In this document: positions 37,501-49,500 of the stretch, piece after piece
Layout: the number at the start of each line of letters is the position of its first letter
How positions within the stretch are numbered: the stretch's first letter is position 1
NCBI GenBank assembly: GCA_949316235.1
Contig: OX438758.1
Span: 5,799,731 to 5,863,730 of the forward strand
Direction: 5' to 3'
DNA: 64,000 bases
From: Oegoconia quadripuncta
Taxonomy: Eukaryota; Arthropoda; Insecta; Lepidoptera; Autostichidae
Translations under genes and position numbers: made by a program
Notes under the pieces: model-generated
What the model saw: the letters and a program-made list of their open reading frames with translations, nothing else
The model's database searches: none
Told to the model about the DNA's origin: nothing

Positions 37501-40500
37501 TGTAATCTCTGAATTTACTTCTTCAACATCTGTCATCTGTATGTTATGTCTCGCCAAAATTTCATCGAGCTCCCTCTTATTTAATCGTGGTATAGGTCCG
37601 CATATTTTATCCACCTCAAGAGCTGTCATATTAAAAGCAAAACTGTCATCCATACCTTTTATTATTATTTCATAATTTTTATGACGGCGCTGTTCAGTAA
37701 TCATGCCCCCAAACACACAATGTGCCAACGTTTCTTCTCTGAAAGGTGCAAGTCTCAATTCATCTACAATGTCCTTCCTAATATAAGACCGTTGCGCACC
37801 ACTGTCAATCAAGGCTCTTATTTTCTTTTCTGAACCGTTATTTAGGATTTTCACTAAAAGGGTAGGCAGTAATGTTACCGTAGTCATTGAAGTCATCGCA
37901 GTACTACAGTTCGATATCGACTCATTTCCCTTACTTTCATCCTTCTTCTTGCCGTACTTCTTATTTTTATCTCCTTGTGTTGACGATTCAGTCTTGGTAA
38001 TAATCTCTTCGCACATAATCGTATTGTGTCTACGTGAACAAATGAAACATTTAATAAAACTTTTACAAAATTTTGGATGATGACCACTGCGTAGACAAAT
38101 TGGACAGCCTCGTTTCTTTTTAAGCATGTCCTTCCGTTCGTCCAATGATAATCGCGATGTCTTAAAACAGTCACTACTACTATGATTCGTTTTATCACAC
38201 CAAATGCACAGAGATGCCTTTGCCTCGCTATTTGCTACTAATACTGACGCCGTCGATGGAATCTCATCATCTTTCTTATCCGGTATGCCGAAACCGGACC
38301 TTGCCATGTTGATCCGTTGGGTACTTTCAACCTCACGTTTTAAAAACTCTAACAACAGTGATAGCTGGTTACCTTTTACCGTTGAAGCAAGGGGACGAGA
38401 ACGCTCATATGCTCTCAGTATGTCCTCGGGCAGCGATGATTCCACCATAGGAAGTAACATTGATGCATACTTCTCTGACGTCACGCCGAGGGTCTCCAAA
38501 GCACGAATGTGTGTAGTCAACTCATCATACAACGAACTCAGAGTTAATACGGAATCTTCTTTTGCCTGTGATAAAACAAGTTTTAATAGTTCACGAACGC
38601 TATACTCTATAATAAGATCTTCTCTACCAAATCTTTCTTTTAGGTGCTGTATAGCCCTGCTGTAATTCTGACCTGATGGGGGGAAGCTATTAACGAGTGC
38701 GCGTGCGCTAGATCCTGGTACCATAGCCTGTATTAAGTATTGAAACTTGTCATGCTCATCTATTGAAGAATCCATATCCACTTTTTGAAATTGGCCCCAG
38801 AAGTTAATCCAATTTTTGACGTGGCCATCGAACTTTATAAACTCTATCTTTGGAAGATGAAAATTTTTCTTACCTGATGCTTTAGGACTTTTAACTGTGC
38901 ATGTACTCACGGAATCTGTTTCGAGTAACATATTTACCGACCTCTTTAAAGCTAACCACTTCAATTTATACAAATCAGCTTCATCGGTTTCCTTCTCAAA
39001 GTCGTCCTCAGTCATCTCAACAATCTTCAACATTTCCTCGTAGATATGCTGGTCTAAGCTAAATAATTCGTCTGACTTCTCACGCAGCACATGGAACATA
39101 TCTTCGATGTCATTTACCGGTCCGGGTTCTTCCGAGTCTAACATACCCGTAATTTTATTTGCCCGGTTTGTAAACAACCTCCGTAACATTGTCCTTTTTT
39201 TCCTCAGGTCTGCTATCCCTACGGTCGCCATTTGAAGAGTTTTCGGGGTGTTTTAAAGATAAAACCAAGTTCTTCGTCGATAGGAGAATATAATTTTTTA
39301 CATATCATTCAGTCACACTGACAATGCCAAAAAAACAAACTATTATAAAAAGAGTAAATTTAGTAGGAACCTCTTTTCCAACACAGCATATGTCAATCCT
39401 ATCATACCCTATTCAATTATCTTACACCTTATGAGACAGTGATCAGTTTAAAAAGGTGAACAAGTTCCTGGTGCCATAACAGAAACTAAAAAGGAAAGCA
39501 TTCCTTAAAAGCATTGAATGATAAATTAGGTGGCCAGGGCGGATATCATGATAACGATACAGCAGTTTTACCATACACCGCGCTTCTCGTGGCAAGTTAG
39601 GCGACAGACATGATGAGTGCGTAGTACGTCCAGGGCCTGACCGTAGGATGTAAGTGTATGGTAAAACTGCACAGGATTATTTAGCAAGGCCCTCACAAAT
39701 GGTATTTTCATACCATTTTCTGTAATACTACCTGTTTTTATTCCTCATAATATGATAATATTTATTTTTTAGGTGGTATGATGTCATTTCCTAATATGAA
39801 TAATATGATGGGTCAACCATCAATGGACTTATCTAATATGTCCAATATGCCTAACATGGCAAACATGAGCAACATGCCTAATATGAATATAGCCAACATG
39901 TCAAGTATGATGCCGGGCATGAATATGATGACCAATATGATGGGGAACATGATGGATCCAATGATGATGAATCAGCAGATGATTACATCACTGGTCCCTA
40001 ATCAACCTATCTTTCTTACTAAGGGAGTATTGCTGCCTCCTTTGCCTGGCATCTCTACACCAAATCGCAGGGAACGCCCTCCTGGATGCCGTACAGTGTT
40101 TGTTGGTGGTCTACCAAGCGCCACCAGAGAGGATGTTATAGATCAGATCTTCCAGCGTTTCGGTGATATCACTGATATAAAGTTACACCGACAGGGTGTT
40201 TGTCATGTCCGCTTCGAGAGGCAGGAGACAGTTGAGCAGGCATTTCTTTTGTCTGGATATAGATTTAAAACTAATGACCAGACTGAAAACGAAGCGACCA
40301 CTGTGTTTGTGGACTATGCCTTGGTAAGTGTAAACTGTTTATACATTAATGGTTTATTGTTTTCTACTAGATTACGCATTTTACCTACTTTATGTGCCCA
40401 TACGGTCTCCTAACACTCATAAAATGATGTTTACAGAATCGTGAAGATCAGAACGAGTTCGAGAAGAGCAAGCGCCACCGCGGCGGCACACCTCCGCGCG

Positions 40501-43500
40501 TTGAACCTTTCACCCCTGCTGCTTTGAATGCCCTCTCCGACAAAATCAAGAGCGATGAATTATTTGCTGAAGCAGCTCCTGTGAGTAAGCTTATACTTTT
40601 TTTTTAATTTTTCGGATAACCTGTGAATGGAAATTTGAGTAGCTATATCCATTGGGATATGCACTCTCCGCAACCAAGCCCTCAGAACAAATCTGCTTAT
40701 AATCACCGACTGATCGCATGATAACGCCAACTTTAAGGTACCTAAAATATTTATATTTATTTGTCTAAGGTTGTCTAAAATATACCGGATGAGATTTTTT
40801 ACCGTAAGGAAAAAAAATAGGGCATATAAGGTAAGTGAAATAGAAGATTAAGCAATCGTTAATTGTGTCATTTGACGGTCGCGTTTGTAGCCAATTACAA
40901 ATAATTACATTATTTAATTAAACAAATAAAGAAAACAATGAGTTCTAAATAAATTTCCTATGTTAGGATCTACAAATCCCACCAGTCGCATATCAAACTA
41001 CGGCCGTGGCGCGTGCATTATTGAAAAAATAAAATAAAGAAAATTTGGAAAAAAATTGAGTTGAAAATAAATTTCGTATGATAGGAACCCTACGAATCCA
41101 GTCGCATATCCAATATACGGAGGCCCGTGCATTAAAAAAAAAAAAAATTACCTAAACTGACTTCTATTTCACTTTCCTAAATATGCCCTATTTTTTCCCT
41201 TACGGTAATAAAATCATCCAGTATAAGAATTAGAAACTGTATCGTACATTACATCATTATAACATGAACAACTAATTACAAATGTCTGGTTTGTGGTGAG
41301 ATGGAGACAATTGACAATAGATAGAATCATTGGTCTGGCATGAAAGATTGTGAAACCCACTGGTTATCTATACAATACAATTACAAAAGCAATTATTTGT
41401 AGAGAATTAATATAACGATAATAAAGCATCTGTTGGATAATTAAATCATATAAATAAAATTGTTCCTAGACTTTGGCTGTCTGGTTGGAGAGAGGGGAAT
41501 GTAATAAGAAGAACGCTAACCACTTCTATCCCCTCATCCAAGCCAGCAACAATCAAATTCGAAGGCTCTTCACCGAGAAGATGTCTCTAGACGATGAATA
41601 CCAGAATATGAAGACCTCTCTAAGAGATAAATTTGCTAACGTCGTGATGCAGTGTAAGTACTTGTCGGTTTGTCATAAATAGATGTAACATGTACCAGAA
41701 ATTGGTGCAATGATGAAAGGTTTGCGCCATAAAGCTGGAGGTTTCCTGGAGTCTGTTGCTCAAGTCGACGATATGGCGTCTGCGTGCCGTCTCCGAGCTA
41801 TTTTTCACTTCTTCGCTATAGCACGACGAGTATTTAATATCTAAAAGCTGATCAACAACCAGATGGATGAAGAAAGGCTCGTTAAATTTATTACGGACTT
41901 CCAACTGATCCAGATGCAGTAAATTTTTCCATATGCTGTTTAACCTGCAACTAGTTCCCATTAGCTAAATTCAGAATCGGCGCAATTGCAGAAACAGATT
42001 CTGAAGTCACTAATTCTGTTTTATGGTGGGTACGTATATTCAAATCTTGTTGGAGTGTTGATCGATTTAGCAAACGATTTCTATTAACTAAACAAGAGAA
42101 GAACACTCCAAAAAGATTTGAAATTCCGGCAGCTAGGTTAACTACGTGATCTCAAGCTGGTAACAAGCACGTGAGCAAGTTGGTTACATCGTTGTATCTG
42201 CAAATAAGCTGGCTGGTGCAGCGCAGATTTCTAGGATACCTGACGCTCCGCCTATCCCACACATATTTGACATCTTTTAGAGCAGCCATAGATGACAGTA
42301 GGAGCTGTGGAAAATCGCTTTTTATATATAGAAGGTGGGTGAGCAACGCAACGTTCAGCCCAGCTGTATCTACTAGTCACGTTTCTCTGCTCCATTCCAT
42401 GGGATCTCATCTACAGGCGAGATTCTCGCAACAAGTCTCGTCGGGCCAGTAGAACCAAATGTAACTATACGAATCAATCCGCATAGCGTTATCATCACGG
42501 CGATTGACTGATGGACATGCATATGCATGCATGCTCACTATCACTTCAGACTACTATAAAAGAAATACAAGGAGTAAGTATCGAGCAGCGAGTAGTCGTG
42601 GTGGATCGTGGAGTTTACTCGACGATTGGAGAGCGGAAACGTCGCTGGTGACTCTTCGTGGACCAACGACGGCTGGTGAAATCTACAGCACATTAAGCGT
42701 GTGACCTTTAAATTATCTCGGATTATACACGGTGCTAATTTATTGGCCTTTTTCCCGCACTCATCTTGAATCAAGAGCACTGTTTTGTAAAAAAAAAAAA
42801 TAGAAAAAAGAAATTATATACAACTATTTAAGCGCCTAATCTACGATCCCGTGCAAATTCATTCTAGCGCGACGCATCCTCAGGGAAATCCCGACCCGAG
42901 CTCGACGGTAGCAGCCCCTTTGTATAATCATTTTCTGCAGAAGTAAAACCAGAACACAGTAAAGCCACTAATCATATCATCTCAGCCCGTAAACATCCCA
43001 CTGCAGAGATATAGGCCTTCCCTCTACGAGTAATAATGAGGGAGTATGGGCCATAGTCCGCCACGCTGGCCTAATGCGGGTTGCGGACTTCACATCCCTT
43101 AGAATTTTTATTTCTCAGGCACGCAGGTTTCCTCACGATATTTTCCTTCATCGTTTAAGAGCAGTCGGATAAATGCACACAAGTAATTAAATTAAATTTA
43201 AAAAGTCATTGGTTGGCCTGTCTGGCAATCGACCCGGACCTCCCAAATTTGGAGACCGCGTTTTCACCGCTGAGTCACCGACGCTCTTTTAATGCGTAAA
43301 AATAGTATTTACTATATGTACATTAATACACTCGCGGGAAATAAGCCATTAAATTAGCACAGTGTATAATAGAGGCACATAATAGAGGTGAATTTTTCAT
43401 AACCTTGTGATTAAGTGGGTTCTTCCAAGGCGCTTTGCTAATTTTCTGGGAATGCACCAATGGATGCTGTTATTTTCACATATTTATTGTATATTTTTTT

Positions 43501-46500
43501 TAAACCGCTTTATTAAAACTGTTTTATGGTGCCCATGTGAGGAATGGATTTATGAGCCAAATGAATACGCCGAATTTATCCTAGGACCTAAGGCTTTTCT
43601 CATAATATTTTCACTGCAAAGCAAGCGATAACTCCATACATATAATATCCGTAGGGTTTTTTTTTTGGTTTATTTATTCATAGAACATTATTTGAACAAT
43701 CTACACTATAAGACGCCTACGAAAACCTGTAAAACGGTTTGTGTGTAGTGCGAATGAGGTCACTGACCCCCCGCGTTATTAATTATTACAAAAGATATAT
43801 AACGTAACTTAATTATCTAGATATATAAGATGATATGCGAAAGCAAGTAGACGTGACTCTCTATCGAAATAAAATTCCTACCTTCCTACATAGTTCCATC
43901 TATAAAGTACTTCTTTAGTGCATTTTTACATTATTTTATTTTATGTGAAAGTACTGAGTTAGGGTCTGAGTGAAATTACGCTATTTAAACAATAATTAAG
44001 GTTATGTGTTTAGAATTTGTCTGTCTGAATGCTGTAAAATGCATGAGTGGATGTTGATGTTAAACAAGGAGACATAAGACCCTTTCTGAATTAGCAATGT
44101 ACAGGGTATTCTTATTCCGAATTTATAAGTAATTCTCGCGATACTGATTTCTCTCGTTAACGTAAGCTAGTTAAAAATAATATTGTTATAATTACGCGAT
44201 ATATCTCGGCACCCAGTTTGTATGAAAACTGGTCACTACCTTTTACCCTTAAGGGGGTGCGAACTTGGAACTTCTTACATTTCATCCTCCTCCAACAGGG
44301 CTACCGGGCATGGGCTGCCCATTTTCTTGACCTTATTATTCTTCACTGTCTGTATGTTAAACAGTCTGTATGTTTATATCGGAAAGATTTACGTGAAAGT
44401 GTTGTTATCCTGTTATCCTCCTGTGAGATGTTTACGGGCCGATGATGATGATGTTGTTATCCTGAAAATGGTTATATTTTGTTAATAACAGTCGAGCAGG
44501 TAGCGAAAATTCTGACAGCGGCGAAACATCAGCGGGTTTCTGATCACTTTTCCAAGCAGCAGCGCCGGAACATCGAGATGTGGCTCAAAATGACCGAGGT
44601 GCGTAGTGCCACTCCCAATGTATGCACCAGTTAACCTTATCCTTTGACGACTGCTCCGCTAAACACCCAGACTGTGCCCCCAGGGTTACGACGGATAAAT
44701 TCGAATGCTCCGTTGTGCCCCTTTAGTGGTTCAGAAGGGAAATTTATGAGTTACCTGTCTTGCTCCTTTTAAGTTATGAACACATTGGAGGGACAACTAA
44801 AATAAATACAAGAAGGGACAATTAAAGAAGGAAATATAGACATTGACTCGTATGACTGATGATAACAAAGACTATGCATATTAGTAGTTCTATCTAAGTA
44901 TATTTTATTGTTAACTTATTTGAAGTACTCTTCAGAGTAGAGTGCAAATAAAATGGTCATCATGTGTTCCATCCTTTGTAGGGGTAAAGTGGAACCATAA
45001 ATATAATCACATAAGATGTGCTCCACCAAACCACCAAAGGAGCACTACAGATCGTACAAAATTATCCGTTCTACCACCAGGGTTTGGGTGTTCAGCGGAG
45101 CAGTCATCCATTATTTCAATATTTACTGATTTGATAACATCACAAATAATAACACAGTATAGTTCAATTTTGCAAAGATCCGGTCAATTGGTGTGTACTA
45201 GTTTGATCGCGCTGGTTTCCCTTTTCTTTATTAAGATTTGAAAGTTAATAGAAAAAACAATGAAGGACAGGGGAAACCACAGTGCGGTCATGTGGAGATT
45301 ATCATATAATATATGAATTCTTTAGTTGAAAACTACTGAGCCGATGTATGTTACTTTGTGTCACACACAACACAAGTATTTAGTTTTGGCCAGAGCGGTC
45401 CTAATATGTCCCCTAGTCCTCTATTAAACCATGAACAAGATAGCAACCATATTTGTCGTATGACTGATTGGCAACGGGGAATGTTAGAATCGCTTGGTCA
45501 TGTACATTCAAAGTCCGTATAAAATTGTTTAGGCGGACCTACATCTATCTGCAAGAACGAGTATGTGCGGTAAGATTTATTCCAAACTGAAGATTATCTA
45601 GGTGGTGTTAATCTCCAGTATCGTTCAGCTATATGGGAATGAAAATCTATATATGACTGACGATATCCCAGTACGCCACAAGTCGCCTGATTTTCAACCG
45701 TCACCGATTGATTCGCAATCTGTCATTTATCCGTAGACTCTTTGCTGTTCTAGATTAGTTTAGCATCACTTACTACTGCTGTTGCTACGTCGTCTTCGAG
45801 CGTCGAGGAGCTTCGGCCGACTGCGCTACGGACTTCTCTCTTCAAAGTACTTCGAATCGAGTTCCTGCTTGGCAACATTCCACGAGCCTGCGTCAGTACA
45901 GCAAAGAGTTTACGTTCACTTATTTAATATACTGTTTTAAAATTTAAATACATAATTCGTTTAAAGCCAAATTGATTTATCAGTATGACAGATTGTGAAT
46001 TTGTCCTGTGGTGATATATTTATGAAACAAGTCCGTTTACTCCACTTCGACTGTGTACTGCAACATCATCAGCATGACCGTCAACTTAAGCTAAAGTAAG
46101 TAATCATTTCATATAAACAAGAGAGTAAAGGACATTATCAAGTCTACGTTAAATGCATCGAACAAGTTGCAGTCCTTCAAGCGTGACCCTGGCATAGTTA
46201 TCCATGGAATCAATATTTCGTCGTGCACCAATGCATCAGGCCACGTCAGCGAAAGTTACACATGATTGAAGATAAAGTTTACTGAAGATACTCATCGCAG
46301 CTCGTCAAGCCACCCACACATTCAGCGCAGGCTTGACAATGTTTTTTTTTGCAATATACAGTCAGCTCATGATACCTACTACTTATTACTTTAACTCTTG
46401 TTACTATGATCTGAGATTTATTATATAAACAGCAAGATCAGGCGGGATGGTCTTCGGTCGACACAATATAATGGAGAGCTGAATTCCTGTGTTGTGAACG

Positions 46501-49500
46501 TTAACAAAGCACTGGGTTCGATCAATTCTTCGACGAGAGGTATTAATATATAAGACGTATAAAGTTGCATCGTAGTAACTTAAACGCAATTCTACGAAAA
46601 TGTAACAGCATACGTAATACTTATGGTCTAGTCCAATAGCTTCTCATCCATGGCGGATATTTAATGAAAGGACCATAATGTTTCGGCAGTAGCAATGCTG
46701 ATCTATCCATATAGGAAAGGGTTGAAATGATAAGTGATCTCATTCAATTTGTTTTGTAGTTTAAAAGGCATAGTAAACATTTTTTACTGATATTCAAACT
46801 GTGACCATAAATTAATAAATTGACATTAATAACTTATTGAAGAAGTGACTGGATCTTGAACCATTTCTGTAACAAATTGAAACCGTGACATAATAAACAG
46901 TTTCTTTCTTTCTGACATAGACAATTATTAGACATACTAGCCAGCTGCTTGTCTATAATCATAATATAGGTCAATTACAGCGTTATAACGATAACACTTT
47001 GAAATGGATATTGGAAAAAATAATATTTCGTACGCATACATAGTTATTTTTTTTTTCGTTAATATATACATATCCAAAGAGAGATCCTTTTCATATTCAC
47101 CCTGTATATACATACCTACATTACATTTTTAAGTTTACCAGGAAAAGTAGGTAAATTCGTGTACGTATTTTTATAAATTGTTTTCATATAATTTAGTGGA
47201 AATAAAAAAAAAAAAACAAAACTTTCCTGGTGATGTTATAAGTAATTATACGATATTTGTTTTAGCTATTGTGCTGATGAAAATTATTTTTCAGGAGGTG
47301 GAAAACATAAAAGAAGAGTTCAATGCTAACTTTGACGAAGATGAAATTGACAAATCTGGCAAGAATGTGGTTCCTGCTGATAAGTACGAGGAGCTGAAGG
47401 TAATTGTCCAATCTATTAAGTTACTATGTGTGTTTGTCGTAAAAGGCGACTAAGCGACACTTTCCACTGAAAAACATCCATAGATTTGCACGTTTCAATG
47501 GCGATGGGCTCTCCCCCTGTCACTTCATAATGTGAACCGTGGGTATCGTTTCAATCATTATAATAAATAATAATAATAATAAATATTTCGGACACTTACA
47601 CCAATCACCTAGTCCCAAACTAAGCAAAGCTTGTGCTATGGATACTAGATAACGGATAAACATACATAAATATTTATATAAACATCCATGACTCGGGAAT
47701 AAATGTTCATATTCATCACACAAACATTCACCTGTCGCGGGATTCGAACCCGCAACCGTTGGTTTCGCTGGCAGGGTCACTATCCACTACACCAATCGGT
47801 CGTCAAAATCATTAAACTTGTATTGTTTTGAATATCTCTGACCACCTCATTTGGGATAAAGATGTATTTCTAGGACGCTTCGAACGCAAGCCAGCTTTAA
47901 ATATTAGCTTATTATTTAGAACTAAGGCTAAGGGGATAAACGTTTAATCGACGTATCGACTTCTAGGTCGCTTACGTGGTACCAACTTGCCGATTGAATG
48001 CAAGCGAGGCAAACAGCACATTATTATCGATCGTAGTAATTTTTACTTGGTGCGGCTGCTGATGGCCTACATCCAGTATTCATAAAGCGCTGTCGATCGA
48101 TGCTAACCTTGCCTTTACATCTATTATTTATCATTACATACACGACGGCACAAGTCCCGAAGATTGGATAAAAGCTAGAATAGTCACGACCCACATAGAT
48201 GGTGATGCATGTAATGTTATTAATTGTAGACCAATATCTATACTCTCCCGCACTAGTATTGGGTCTATACCTATGAAATTTTAGTTTTTTTTCTTCGCTA
48301 ATCGTATGTACCAATTCCTGCGATTTTCAAAGCTATATCCAAATTTCTTTTTTATTTGGAAAATGGAATATTATTTCAAGGTTTCGCATGAAATATTTTT
48401 TAATTTCTGGGCTAAATCACATAATAAAAAAAATCTCTTTTCATGTGCTCCCATAATCATTTCTTAGATTCGCTGAAACTTTTATAAAGCGGTTACTTTT
48501 AAAAATTAACGCTGTCTATACTAAACTTTACGTTATCCGATAATACACACAAAGTTTAGCTACATTTGGTATTGCCGTTCCCAAAAAAAAATCAAAAATG
48601 TTTTTGGTTTTGGTTTAGCTTTAGTTTAAATGAAGTACATAAATATCATATGATGGGAATTAAACCGTCATCACTGTGTACAGCTTGTGATAAACCAGAT
48701 GACGTGTTACACTTTTTGTTGGAGTGTGACCGGAGTGCAGATATTAGAGAACGACCTTTGATTAAGTAATCGGAGCTATGCAATGGGCAGCTCAGCTGTG
48801 TTTTGGCTGATATGCTCTGTAGGAGTGCTGCTAGTCTATATAAATTTGTTGGATTGTCCATTGCAAAAAGAGAGTGAGGTTTAAAAAGGCGAATGTATCA
48901 ATGAGGCTGGCATAGTCACCCAGGGTGTACAAAAGCCTCAAATAAAAACAAGATTAAAAAAAAAATGGTGTCGCGCTAGTTTTTGTGAACGATTATATCG
49001 TTGACGCTAACAAAGTAAAACCAAACCCAACATATTTAGAGCTAACCACGAGTATTAAAAAACTTCATGCCAAACCCGTCCAGTAGTTTAGCCGAAGAGG
49101 TAACAAACACGGGTGTCCCTTAATTGGCATAATATAGATCCGCATTACAGACTTGGCTTACTAATATTTAATTAGACTAATAATTAAACAGCATAAACAT
49201 ACAATCTGCATAATAATAAATCTTCATAATTTGAATTTTCATACAGTTATCATAACATTATCTATTATAATTTTAATTTTAATCAAAATCCTAAAATAAC
49301 CTACGTTTTATGTTCCTAAAATCTATATACCTAATGGTTGTTTCACTTATATTTAAAATACCAAAAGCTTAAAATACCTATGTACAAAGTCCCTAAAATG
49401 CTCTTCTGTTAAGTTGACGTGTATGCATGGAGAAATGAAATTTGGCCTTGTTTGCCATGGTCGTTACTCCACCGACAAGAGCATAGCTCTTAAATTGATG

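Larger units (their letters stand above)
33837..39383 (-). mobile_element. BEL/Pao LTR retrotransposon, apparently intact
   Basis: LTRs at 33837-33987 and 39233-39383 (151 bp each, TG...CA on both strands) appear identical. A 5-bp target duplication CAGCA flanks them (33832-33836 and 39384-39388). One uninterrupted 1727-codon frame fills the interior on the minus strand. The element is antisense to ENOX inside its intron 2. Identical LTRs and an open frame indicate recent insertion. Confidence 0.95.

Noticed and set aside
34115..38665. Plus-strand open frames of 60-153 codons inside the BEL/Pao element
   Set aside because: They are antisense to the intact polyprotein and have no family motifs.
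41620..41961. 113-codon minus-strand frame overlapping ENOX exon 5
   Set aside because: It overlaps a confirmed exon on the opposite strand, shows no motif and has no splice partner.
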